From Streptomyces sp. MA5143a (GTDB lineage: Bacteria > Actinomycetota > Actinomycetes > Streptomycetales > Streptomycetaceae): a stretch of 64,000 bases of DNA. A program made the translations under genes and the position numbers. The stretch covers positions 1 through 64,000 of the forward strand of contig NZ_OLMK01000062.1 in NCBI RefSeq assembly GCF_900290235.1, given 5' to 3'. Of the stretch, positions 40,652 through 49,019 are shown piece after piece (position 1 is the first letter of the stretch; the number at the start of each line of letters is the position of its first letter). The notes beneath the pieces are model-generated. The model was not told the DNA's origin. It did no database searches and saw only the letters and a list, made by a program, of their open reading frames with translations.

Positions 40652-43275
40652 GGGGTGGGGTCGCCTTCCAGGTCGGGATGCGGATGGGGGTCCGGATGGG
40701 GGAGGGGTGCGGGGCCGGCGCCGGTGCCGCCGGGGTCCGGATACGGGGGCACCGGGGGCGCGGGGGTGTGGGACGACGGCGCGTGGGCGGAGGGCGTGTT
40801 GTCGTCGCCCGGCGCGGGCCGGTCGTCCCGCTGGGGGTCCCGGGCCAGCTCCCGCAACGCGTCCAACTGCCACTGGATGTCCCGCACCGACTCGGATTCC
40901 GGCGGAGGCTCGGCCTGCCACGGGGTGTCCCGGACCGGCTCGACCTCGTGAGGCGGGGTCTGGGTCGGCCCGGCCTGCCATGCGGTGTCCCGCACCGGCT
41001 CGGGCTCCTGCGGTGAGGTCCGGGCCGGCTCGGCCTGCCAGGCGGTCTCCCGGACCGGCTCGGATTCCCCGAGCGGGATACGGGCGAGTCCCGGCTGCCA
41101 CGGCGTGTCGCCCACCGGCTGCCACGGATCGTCCCGCACCGGTTCGAACTCCCACCGCGCGCCGCGCACGGGCTCCGGCTCCCAACCGGGGTCCGTTACG
41201 GGAGCGGTCGGCTCCCACTCGGGCTCCGGCGCCGAGGACGTCTCCCAGGTCGCCCCCCGGGCGACACCCCACTCGGGCTCCCGTGCGGGCTCCAGCGCGA
41301 GGGGCGGTACGGCGGTGCCGGGCGACGGGACCGGGGCGTCCGGGACAGGGCCGGCCACCTGCTCGCCGACGGGCTCGCGCACCGGCTCCCGCAGAGGCTC
41401 CGGCAGGAGTTCCCCTGCGTACTCTGACCGGGCCTCCCGTACGAGGCCCGAGGCCGGCAGACCCTCCCGTCCGGCGTCGGGCAGACCGTCCCGTACGGGT
41501 TCCGGGAGGCTCTCCCCGCCGGGGCCCGGAAGGAACCCCGTCCCCGGTCGCGGGAACGGCGTCCCCGGTTGCGGGAACGGCGTGCCCGTCGTGATCGGCG
41601 CACCGGGCGTACCCGGCGGTTCCGTGCTGTCCGGCCGCTCCAGGCTCTCGCTGTGCTCCGGCCGCCCCGCGTTCTCCCCGTGCTCCGCCCCCTCCGTGCG
41701 CCGGTGGAGGCCCGTGGACGGTTCGTCGTCCGTGGACGTGCCCTGGACGAAGGCCTGGTCGAGGCCGCTCGTGCCGCGGACGGCGCGGCGGAAGCTGCTG
41801 AAGCGGACGGCGCCGGTGCTGGCGTCCTCGGCGGGGCGGGAGTCTCGGGCCGGCGGGGCGTCGGCGCTCTGGGCGCGCGTGCGGGCCTCGGCCTCGGCGA
41901 GGGACCGGCCCCGGCGGCGCCGGGGGAGGCCGCCGGGGCCCGTCGGGGGCTCCTCGGGGCCGGGGGCGGCGCCGTACGGGGACGGGGACTCGTGGGTCGG
42001 CGTCGGTTCGTCGTCCAGGTCGTGCGGTGCGGGCACGGCGGCGTACGGCGTCGACCGCTCGTCCGTCGGGGCCGGGGTCTGCGCGGGCGCCGCCGGCACC
42101 GTACCGGCCAGCACGTCCTGCGGGACCAGCATCAGGACGCCCGTGCCGCCGCGGGCGGAGGGGCGGAAGGAGACCTTGAGGCCGTGCTTGCGGGCGAGAC
42201 GGCCGACGACGGCGAGACCGAGGCGGGTGCCGGTGAGGCCGGTGAGGTCGGAGTCCTCGCCGGAGACGGCGCGTTCGGCGCGGCGCAGCTGGACGTCGCT
42301 CATGACGAGGCCCGCGTCCTCGACGGAGATGATGACGCCGGTCGGGACCTCCTCGACGTAGACGTGGACCTCGGCGGTCGGAGGTGAGAAGTTCGCCGCG
42401 TTGTCGAGGAGTTCGGCGAGCGCGTGCATCACGCCCTCGGCGGCGTGCCCGGCGACGGCGGACTCGCTGGAGGAGTGCAGCCGGACCCGGCGGTAGGCGC
42501 CGATGCGGCCCATCGCGCCCCGCAGGATCGACTCCATGGGGATGGGTCTGGCCCAGCGGCGCCCGGAGCGGGCGCCAGCGAGGACGGCGACGGAGTCGGC
42601 GAGGCGGCCCGCCTGGGCGGTGCGGTGGTCGAGGTGGAGCAGGTCGGCGAGGACGTCCTCGTCGGCGTGGCGTTCCTCCATGGCGCGCAGGTCGGCGAGG
42701 GTGCCGGTGGCGAGGGCCTGCATCCGGCCGGCCACGTTGGCGGTGACGGCGAGGGCGGCCGTGCGCTCGGTCTCGGCCTGCCGGGCGCGGTCGAGGAGCC
42801 GGGACCTCTCCTCCTCGGCCTTGGTCTCCAGTTGGGCGCGCTCGTCGGCGAGCCGGCCGCGCTCGTGGTCCAGTTCGGCGGTGAGCCGGGTCCGTTCGCG
42901 GGCGTAGTCGGCGGCGATCCGGGCGCGGTCCTGGAGGAACTCCTCGGTCAGCCGCGCCCGTTCCTGCCCGAACTCGGCCGTCAGCCGGGCCCGTTCCTGG
43001 AGGAGCATCCCGGTGTCACGGGACACGGCGTCGAGGCGGTGCCGCAGCGACCGCGCCGACTGCCGGGCGTGGACGGCGACCGCGACGGCGAGCGTCAGCA
43101 GCAGGGCGGCGGCGCCCGCGCCACCCGCCACCGGGACCCGTAAGGACGCGGGTGCGAGCGCGACCGAACCGCCGGCCGCGGCTGCGGCGAACACGGCGGT
43201 GACCAGGGGCAGGGGCAGGACTGAGCGGAGCGCTGGGCGGTCGCCCGGAGGGCGTGGGGGGCTGGGCGCGGTCAT
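40648..43275 (-). CDS. cvnA: Conservon sensor-kinase-like protein CvnA
   Basis: This 875-residue protein has two N-terminal helices (about 17-38 and 43-70), a charged coiled coil (about 85-165, ARLTAEFGQERARLTEEFLQ), and a GHKL ATPase domain (about 185-390) with N-box LAELLDNAANFSPP, a G1-like VEDAGLVM in which the usual Gly-x-Gly is reduced, and G2 TRLGLAVVGRLARKHG. The last 480 residues are Pro/Glu-rich, with a 20-residue tandem repeat around PVRDTxWQ. It is the membrane member of the conservon, equivalent to the G-protein-coupled receptor in the proposed analogy. GAGGA precedes the ATG. Confidence 0.9.
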   Translation of the reverse strand: MTAPSPPRPPGDRPALRSVLPLPLVTAVFAAAAAGGSVALAPASLRVPVAGGAGAAALLLTLAVAVAVHARQSARSLRHRLDAVSRDTGMLLQERARLTAEFGQERARLTEEFLQDRARIAADYARERTRLTAELDHERGRLADERAQLETKAEEERSRLLDRARQAETERTAALAVTANVAGRMQALATGTLADLRAMEERHADEDVLADLLHLDHRTAQAGRLADSVAVLAGARSGRRWARPIPMESILRGAMGRIGAYRRVRLHSSSESAVAGHAAEGVMHALAELLDNAANFSPPTAEVHVYVEEVPTGVIISVEDAGLVMSDVQLRRAERAVSGEDSDLTGLTGTRLGLAVVGRLARKHGLKVSFRPSARGGTGVLMLVPQDVLAGTVPAAPAQTPAPTDERSTPYAAVPAPHDLDDEPTPTHESPSPYGAAPGPEEPPTGPGGLPRRRRGRSLAEAEARTRAQSADAPPARDSRPAEDASTGAVRFSSFRRAVRGTSGLDQAFVQGTSTDDEPSTGLHRRTEGAEHGENAGRPEHSESLERPDSTEPPGTPGAPITTGTPFPQPGTPFPRPGTGFLPGPGGESLPEPVRDGLPDAGREGLPASGLVREARSEYAGELLPEPLREPVREPVGEQVAGPVPDAPVPSPGTAVPPLALEPAREPEWGVARGATWETSSAPEPEWEPTAPVTDPGWEPEPVRGARWEFEPVRDDPWQPVGDTPWQPGLARIPLGESEPVRETAWQAEPARTSPQEPEPVRDTAWQAGPTQTPPHEVEPVRDTPWQAEPPPESESVRDIQWQLDALRELARDPQRDDRPAPGDDNTPSAHAPSSHTPAPPVPPYPDPGGTGAGPAPLPHPDPHPHPDLEGDPTP
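40905..41144. repeat. 60-bp tandem repeat inside cvnA
   Basis: The word CGGCCTGCCA recurs at 40911, 40971 and 41031, and as CCGGCTGCCA at 41091, exactly 60 bp apart. The four units are imperfect. They encode 20-residue blocks of the form WQ-variable-EPVRDT (for example AWQAEPARTSPQEPEPVRDT), and a more diverged unit follows. The units keep the reading frame. Confidence 0.8.
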
Positions 43276-43290
43276 GGGCTGCTGTCCTCG

Positions 43291-43352
43291 GTCGGTTCTG
43301 GACTCGGTAACTCAGTCGGTTCCTGGCCTCGGTAACACGGTCGGTTCCTGTG
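43291..43352. repeat. Direct repeats upstream of cvnA
   Basis: GTCGGTTCTGGACTCGGTAA (43291), GTCGGTTCCTGGCCTCGGTAA (43315) and the half unit GTCGGTTCCTGTG (43340) are spaced 24-25 bp apart. They lie 16-77 nt upstream of the cvnA ATG, in the divergent spacer shared with the FAD/Fe-S gene. They could be regulator sites or slipped leader DNA. The rest of the spacer (43353-43497) is AT-rich around 43380 and contains no gene. Confidence 0.7.
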
Positions 43353-43497
43353 CGAGAAGCGACACCTGGTGCTCAATTGGGCGTCACTATATGAGAGTTC
43401 GTGACGGGGGTCGGGCGGTTTCCGGTTAGCTCACCAGAATCCGGCCATCGCCCCGGTACCGGCCCGCCGTCACCGCGTGGTCACTGTCAGTGGTGGG

Positions 43498-46400
43498 ATG
43501 CATGCTGGAGGGATGGAAGGTCCAGGGGAGACGCGAGCAGGGTCACGGTCCGGGCCGGCGGCGGAGCGGCCCGCGACCGGGGCGCGGTCGACGGCGGAGC
43601 GGCACTCGTCCAGGTCGGTGACGGCGGCCGGGCTGCGGGCGGCGCTGACGGCGGCCGTGCGGGGCGAGGTCGCGTTCGACACGACCGCGCGGGCACTGAT
43701 GACCATGGACGCGTCCAACTACCGCCGGGTGCCGCTCGGCGTGGTCGCGCCCCGGGACGCGGACGACGTGGCGGCCGTCCTGGCGGTGTGCCGGGAGCAC
43801 GGCGTGCCGGTGGTGGCGCGCGGCGGCGGCACGTCGATCGCCGGCCAGGCCACGGGCACGGGCGTCGTCCTGGACTTCACCCGCCATATGAACCGGCTGC
43901 TCGCCCTGGACCCCGAGGCGCGCACGGCCGTCGTCCAGCCGGGCCTGGTCCTGGACCGCCTCCAGGACGCTGCCGCCCCGCACGGCCTCCGCTTCGGCCC
44001 CGACCCCTCCACCCACAGCCGCTGCACCCTCGGCGGCATGATCGGCAACAACTCCTGCGGCTCCCACTCGGTGGCCTGGGGCACCACCGCCGACAGCGTG
44101 CGCGAGCTGTCGGTCCTCGACGGCAGGGGCAGGTCCCGCCGCCTCGGACAGGACTGGTCCGGCGCCCCGGACGGGCTCCGGGCCCTGGTGGAAGGGGAGT
44201 TGGCGCTGCTGCGCACCGGCTTCCCCGACCTGCCCCGCCGTATCTCCGGCTACGCCCTCGACACCCTGCTCCCCGAGCGGGGCGCCGACGTGGCCCGTGC
44301 CTTCTGCGGCTCCGAGGGCACCCTCGGCGTCCTCACGGAGGCGGTCGTACGCCTCGTCGAGGCTCCCCGCGCGCGTGCCCTCGCCGTCCTCGGGTACGCC
44401 GACGAGAGCGCGGCGGCCGAGGGGGCCCCCGCGCTGCTCCCGCACGGCCCGTTGACCGTGGAGGGCATGGCCGCGGACCTCGTCCCCCCGGGGACGTCCG
44501 GGCTGCCGGCGGGCGGGGCGTGGCTGTTCGTGGAGACCGGCGGGGACACGGCCGCCGAGGCGCGGGCGCGCGCCGAGGCGATCGTGCGCGCGGCGGACGC
44601 GGCCGACGCGCTGGTGGTCACCGACACCGCCGCCCAGCGCGCCCTGTGGCGGGTCCGCGAGGACGCCAGCGGGACGGCGACGAGGATGCCCGACGGCAGC
44701 GAGGCCTGGCCCGGCTGGGAGGACTGCGCGGTCCCGCCCGCCCGACTCGGCGCGTACCTCCGGGACTTCCGCGGCCTCCTGCGCGCCCACGACCTGCGCG
44801 GCACCCCCTACGGCCACTTCGGCGACGGCTGCATCCACGTCCGTATCGACTTCGACCTCCTCACCGAGCCGGGCGTCGCCCGCTTCCGCCGCTTCTCGGA
44901 GGACCTCGCCGACCTGGTCGTCTCCCACGGCGGCTCCCTCTCCGGGGAACACGGCGACGGCCAGGCGCGGGCCGAACTGCTGCCGAGGATGTACGGGCCC
45001 GACCTGATCGCCGTGTTCGAGCGCGCCAAGGCCCTCTGGGACCCGGACGACCTCCTTAACCCCGGCATGCTCGTCCGCCCGGCCCCCCTCGACACCAACC
45101 TGCGCTTCGCGCCGCTGCCCCGCGACCCGGTCCCGGTGGTGTTCGGATACCCGGAGGACGGCGGCGACTTCTCGGCGGCCGTACGACGCTGCGTGGGCGT
45201 CGCCAAATGCCGTACGACGGAGGCGGCTGCGGGCTCCGGCGCGGTCATGTGCCCCTCCTTCCGGGCGACGGGGGAGGAGGAGCACTCCACTCGCGGCCGG
45301 GCCCGCCTCCTGCACGAGATGCTGGCCGGAGAGGTCGTCACCGACGGCTGGCGCTCGCCCGAGGTGCGGGACGCGCTGGATCTCTGCCTGTCCTGCAAGG
45401 GCTGCCGCTCGGACTGCCCCGTCGGCGTCGACATGGCCACGTACAAGGCGGAGTTCCTCCACCACCACTACGCGGGCCGCCGGCGCCCCGCCGCCCACTA
45501 CACGATGGGCCGCCTGCCGGTATGGCTCCACCTGCTCGCCCGCACCCGCACGGCCGGCCTCGTCAACCTCCTCGCCGGAGTACGCCCCTTGGCCGGCCTG
45601 GCGAAACGGCTGGGAGGGATCGCGGGGGAGCGGGACCTGCCGAGGCTGGCGCCGGTGCCGTTCTCCCGGTGGTACCGGGGGTGGGTCGGGGAGCGGGACG
45701 AGGCGGACGGGCGGGAGGAGGGTGTCGGGCCGGACGGGAGTGCCGTGCCGGAAGAGGGTGTCGGGTCGGACGGGGGCGTCGCGCCGGACGGAGGTGTCGA
45801 ATGGGTCGAGTGTGGGGAGCGGGACCGTCCGGAGGGGTGGGGAGTGCGGTGGGGGCCGAGGCAGGTCCGCCGCCCGCCGGTCCCCGAGGAACTGGCGGTG
45901 GGCACCCTTGACGAGGCCGGGCTTCGGGCGGGCGGCGAGGCCGAGCTCGGGGCGGGTGCCGAGGACGAGTTCGGGGCGGCGGGTGACGAGGCCGGGCCTT
46001 GGGCGGGTGCCGAGGGCGGTGGGCGCGACGGGGACGGCGACGCGTACGGGCTGCCGCCGGCCACCGTGCTGCTGTGGACCGACACCTTCACCGAGTACCT
46101 CTCCCCGTCCGTGGGACGGGCCGCGCTGCGCGTGCTGGAGGCGGCCGGGCTGGAGGTGATCGTGCCGCCGACGCGCGGGACGAGGCGGAAACCGGCCTGG
46201 CGGAAGCGGCGAAAGGCGGGCCAGGAGACCGACCTCGCACAAGGGGCACTCGCCCGCACCCTGTTCACGTCGCGTCAGGGCAGGCTCTGCTGCGGCCTCA
46301 CGTACATCTCGACGGGCCAGCTAGACCAGGCCCGCGCGGTGCTGCGCCGCACGCTGGACCTGCTGGACCCGTTCCTCGCCCCCTCCTTCTCCCCCTCCCC

Positions 46401-46926
46401 CTCCCGCGCCCCGGCCGGTCTGCCCCTCGTCGTCCTGGAACCGAGCTGCGCGGCGACCCTCCGCTCGGACCTCCCCGAGCTGCTCCACGACGACCCGCGG
46501 GCTGCCAGGGTGGCCGCCTCCGTCGTCACGTTCGCCGAGGCACTGGAGCGCTACGCCCCCGGCTGGACCCCTCCCGCGCTCGACCGCCCGGTGGTCGGCC
46601 AGACCCACTGCCACCAGCACGCGGTACTGGGCGACGCCCCCGACCGCCGCCTCCGCGCGGCCGCCGGCCTCACCGGTGACCTCAGCGGCGGTTGCTGCGG
46701 ACTGGCCGGCAACTTCGGCTTCGAGAGGGGCCACTACGAGGTGTCCGTCGCCTGCGCCGAGGAGCAACTCCTCCCGGCGGTCAGGGAGGCGACGGACGAC
46801 ACGCTGATCCTGGCGGACGGCTTCTCCTGCCGGACACAGCTGGAGCACCTGGCGGGACGGCGGGGTGCGCACCTGGCGGAGGTGCTGGCGGAAGCGCTGG
46901 ACCGGGGGAAGAGAGAAGAAGGATGA
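43498..46926 (+). CDS. FAD-linked oxidase fused to Fe-S/CCG domains (lactate or 2-hydroxyacid dehydrogenase type)
   Basis: The enzyme of about 1140 residues joins an FAD-binding PCMH domain (VPLGVVAPRDADDVAAVLAV, GGGTSIAGQATGTGVVLDF, TLGGMIGNNSCGSHSVAWGT), an FAD-oxidase C-domain (YGHFGDGCIHVRIDFDL, SGEHGDGQAR), two Fe-S segments (CVGVAKC...CPSF; CLSCKGCRSDCPVG, about residues 565-640) and C-terminal CCG domains (GRLCCGLTY, EPSCAATL, GCCGLAGNFG). This is the YdiJ/D-lactate-dehydrogenase plan. Between Fe-S and CCG domains lies an acidic Gly/Glu insertion of about 130 residues (45666-46050). I prefer ATG 43498; GTG 43477 and ATG 43513 are in frame. It is coupled to the phosphoesterase gene by an ATGA overlap. 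Confidence 0.88.
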   Translation: MHAGGMEGPGETRAGSRSGPAAERPATGARSTAERHSSRSVTAAGLRAALTAAVRGEVAFDTTARALMTMDASNYRRVPLGVVAPRDADDVAAVLAVCREHGVPVVARGGGTSIAGQATGTGVVLDFTRHMNRLLALDPEARTAVVQPGLVLDRLQDAAAPHGLRFGPDPSTHSRCTLGGMIGNNSCGSHSVAWGTTADSVRELSVLDGRGRSRRLGQDWSGAPDGLRALVEGELALLRTGFPDLPRRISGYALDTLLPERGADVARAFCGSEGTLGVLTEAVVRLVEAPRARALAVLGYADESAAAEGAPALLPHGPLTVEGMAADLVPPGTSGLPAGGAWLFVETGGDTAAEARARAEAIVRAADAADALVVTDTAAQRALWRVREDASGTATRMPDGSEAWPGWEDCAVPPARLGAYLRDFRGLLRAHDLRGTPYGHFGDGCIHVRIDFDLLTEPGVARFRRFSEDLADLVVSHGGSLSGEHGDGQARAELLPRMYGPDLIAVFERAKALWDPDDLLNPGMLVRPAPLDTNLRFAPLPRDPVPVVFGYPEDGGDFSAAVRRCVGVAKCRTTEAAAGSGAVMCPSFRATGEEEHSTRGRARLLHEMLAGEVVTDGWRSPEVRDALDLCLSCKGCRSDCPVGVDMATYKAEFLHHHYAGRRRPAAHYTMGRLPVWLHLLARTRTAGLVNLLAGVRPLAGLAKRLGGIAGERDLPRLAPVPFSRWYRGWVGERDEADGREEGVGPDGSAVPEEGVGSDGGVAPDGGVEWVECGERDRPEGWGVRWGPRQVRRPPVPEELAVGTLDEAGLRAGGEAELGAGAEDEFGAAGDEAGPWAGAEGGGRDGDGDAYGLPPATVLLWTDTFTEYLSPSVGRAALRVLEAAGLEVIVPPTRGTRRKPAWRKRRKAGQETDLAQGALARTLFTSRQGRLCCGLTYISTGQLDQARAVLRRTLDLLDPFLAPSFSPSPSRAPAGLPLVVLEPSCAATLRSDLPELLHDDPRAARVAASVVTFAEALERYAPGWTPPALDRPVVGQTHCHQHAVLGDAPDRRLRAAAGLTGDLSGGCCGLAGNFGFERGHYEVSVACAEEQLLPAVREATDDTLILADGFSCRTQLEHLAGRRGAHLAEVLAEALDRGKREEG

Positions 46927-47693
46927 GGTCACCCGAACTGGGCCGTGTGGCGGTGCTGTCGGACATCCACGGGGTGCTCCCCGCGGTGGAGGCGGTACTG
47001 GCGGAGCCGGACGTGCGTGCGGCGGACCGGATCGTCCTCACCGGTGACATCACGGCGGGCCCACAACCGGCCGAGGTGCTGGACCTGTTGCGCGGGGAGG
47101 GCGACCGGGTGGTGTGGATCAGGGGGAACGCGGACCGTGAACTGGTCGAGTACCGCCGGGGCGACCGCGCCACCATCCCCGACCCCATCGGCCCGTACGC
47201 GGCGGAGGCGCTCAGCGGCGAACAGGTCGACTTCCTCGCGTCCCTGCCGAGGACGCGCACCCTGACCGTCCGGGGCCTCGGGCCCACCCTCTTCTGTCAT
47301 GCGACGCCCCGCGACGACGAGGAGGTGGTGCTGGTCGACTCCCGCCCCGCCCGCTGGGCGGAGGTCCTCGCGGACGTACCCGCCGACGTCCGCACGATCG
47401 TCTGCGGCCACACGCACATGCCCTACACCCGCCTCGCGGAGGGCCGCCTGATCGTCAACCCGGGCAGCGTCGGCATGCCGTACGGCCGCCCCGGCGCGCA
47501 CTGGGCGCTGCTGGGCCCCGGCGTCGACCTCCGCACGACCTCGTTCGACATCCCCGCCGCCGTCGCCCGCCTCACCGCAGCATGCGGCTACGAGGACATC
47601 GCCGCCTGGGCGGACCACTACCTCAACGCCCGGACGACGGACGCGGAGGCGCTGGCGGCGTTCGGCCCGAGGGACGGCAGAGGCGGCGCGTGA
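46923..47693 (+). CDS. Metallophosphoesterase (YfcE/MJ0936-like)
   Basis: A 256-residue calcineurin-like phosphoesterase with all metal-ligand motifs: VAVLSDIHGVLPAVEAVL (D, H), LTGDITAGP (D), IRGNADREL (N, D), FCHATP (H) and VCGHTHMPY (GHTH). The YfcE-like subgroup acts on small phosphodiesters; the substrate is unknown. The ATG overlaps the stop of the upstream FAD/Fe-S gene, so the pair is translated together. The C-terminal 60 residues (YEDIAAWADHYLNAR) are an Ala-rich helical tail. Confidence 0.92.
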   Translation: MRSPELGRVAVLSDIHGVLPAVEAVLAEPDVRAADRIVLTGDITAGPQPAEVLDLLRGEGDRVVWIRGNADRELVEYRRGDRATIPDPIGPYAAEALSGEQVDFLASLPRTRTLTVRGLGPTLFCHATPRDDEEVVLVDSRPARWAEVLADVPADVRTIVCGHTHMPYTRLAEGRLIVNPGSVGMPYGRPGAHWALLGPGVDLRTTSFDIPAAVARLTAACGYEDIAAWADHYLNARTTDAEALAAFGPRDGRGGA

Positions 47694-47742
47694 ACGGGGG
47701 CGCGTGAACGGGGGCGCGTGCGGCCGGGGACTCCGTCCGGCG

Positions 47743-48114
47743 TCAGCCGAGGTCCGTGACGTCCCCGAGCCCGGTGGCGCGCCCCTCCGCGTCCCACTCG
47801 ACCTCCTGGATGCCGACCACGGCGTCCCGGTTGAGCGGGCCGAAGACATGGGGGAAGAGGACGTCGTCGCCGACGCCGGGCGGCGGGGCGGGTGCCGCCG
47901 CCTCGAACTCGACACGGGCGTCGAGCCGCTCCTCGTCGAGCATGAGCACGTGCAACGGCCTGGGGACGTCCCGGTAGAACGCGTTGACGACCGCAACGGT
48001 CGTGGCCTCGTCCGGCGAGCAGTGCACGAACCCGTCCTCGGCGAGCGAGGCGGGAGCGTAGGGCTGATCGGGCCGGGCGTTCCAGGCCTCGGGGGATACG
48101 ACGTGGTGAATCAT
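47743..48114 (-). CDS. DUF952 protein
   Basis: This 123-residue cytosolic protein belongs to the DUF952 family, which is related to RNA 2'-phosphotransferase/NAD-binding-fold proteins by structure. Motifs are MIHHVVSPEAWNARPD, DGFVHCSPDE (about 30-39) and LFPHVFGPLNRDAVVG (about 91-106). A TATAAC box (48126-48121) ends 6 nt before the ATG at 48114, predicting a leaderless mRNA, so I use this start and not the in-frame ATG at 48129. The substrate is unknown. Confidence 0.88.
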   Translation of the reverse strand: MIHHVVSPEAWNARPDQPYAPASLAEDGFVHCSPDEATTVAVVNAFYRDVPRPLHVLMLDEERLDARVEFEAAAPAPPPGVGDDVLFPHVFGPLNRDAVVGIQEVEWDAEGRATGLGDVTDLG

Positions 48115-48264
48115 TGCCTGGTTATACAACAGGCGACGGGCCGGCCGTTCACCGTGTCAGTGGCGTCACTCGGGTGCAAGGTCCGCATCACGTACAGGAA
48201 CGGGGCACGGGCCGGGGCCCGTCCTCACTGATGGCCCCGGCCTCGCGCTTCTCTGTCAGTCGAG

Positions 48265-48567
48265 CTACCTCAGCCGCTGCCCACGACTCTCGGCCACCCG
48301 TAGCGCGTCGCCGAGGGCCTCCGCCAATCTCTCCGCGATGAAACGAAGCTCCCCCCTGGGGGCGTCCGGCAATAGTTCATGGGCATGGCCCAGAAGCTCG
48401 GCACCCATCCCGAGTTGGATGGACTCCACGGCGTCCGCAAGCCGCGATACCGGCCCACCTTGATCATCGGTGATGACGTAGCAAGGCTTCCTCTCAGGGC
48501 CGGACCAGGGCAGCAGGCGGGCGACGCGTGGTGGGTCCGATGCTTCCTCGTCTGCGGTGGCGCTCAC
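48265..48567 (-). CDS. Streptomyces small protein paired with the upstream gene
   Basis: I recognise this 100-residue family only as recurrent in Streptomyces; no function is known. It starts MSATADEEASDPPRVARLLP, has a charged middle (CYVITDDQGGPVSRLADAVES) and a helical end (GELRFIAERLAEALGDALRV, then AESRGQRLR). Its ATG overlaps the stop of the preceding minus-strand gene by 4 nt. A degraded relative lies at 733-884. It sits next to the divergent UTRA/GntR genes, suggesting a mobile regulatory cassette. Confidence 0.75.
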   Translation of the reverse strand: MSATADEEASDPPRVARLLPWSGPERKPCYVITDDQGGPVSRLADAVESIQLGMGAELLGHAHELLPDAPRGELRFIAERLAEALGDALRVAESRGQRLR

Positions 48568-48866
48568 CAGGTGACATCCATCCCGTGTGTCCGGCGCGGG
48601 CAGGACACGTTCAGGCCGAGGGAGGCCATGGCCGGTTGCCGGCGTTGCTGTTCGCAGATGGTGACGTACGGGCGTACGGCGATGGTGGCGGTGCCGTCGA
48701 GCAGACCGTGGAGGCCGTAAGGGCTGCGATGGGTGGGCAGCGCAGCGTCTGGCGTCGCTGGCGGGGCGGGCGCCGGAATCGTGGGCAGGGAACGGGCACG
48801 GTGTCTACCGTGAGGCTTGCCGAGGGCACTCATCCACGCGATGAGACCACGGATAAGGTCGGTCAT
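48564..48866 (-). CDS. Streptomyces small protein (HRSPYG...RPY type)
   Basis: A 100-residue protein with a short hydrophobic start (LIRGLIAWMSAL), a Pro/Ala linker and the conserved-looking block LPTHRSPYGLHGLLDGTATI followed by AVRPYVTICEQQRR. I recall the same block in many short Streptomyces proteins encoded upstream of the family at 48265. No catalytic motif is evident. The start at 48866 has GGAG 8 nt upstream; ATG 48884 is an alternative. It is coupled to the next gene by a 4-nt overlap and divergent from the UTRA gene. Confidence 0.65.
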   Translation of the reverse strand: MTDLIRGLIAWMSALGKPHGRHRARSLPTIPAPAPPATPDAALPTHRSPYGLHGLLDGTATIAVRPYVTICEQQRRQPAMASLGLNVSCPRRTHGMDVTW

Positions 48867-49019
48867 GTCATCAGCTCCGTCCATGTCTCCCGAGAGGAAC
48901 GCGACCTGGCAACCTTATCGCTTTTCGCGAATAGTGGTGATGATTTCCAGGGGGAATCGCTAAGTCGCTTACCGTGTGAAGCAGCAAAGCTCGCACACGA
49001 GTGGTCCAGGAGGGCTCCT

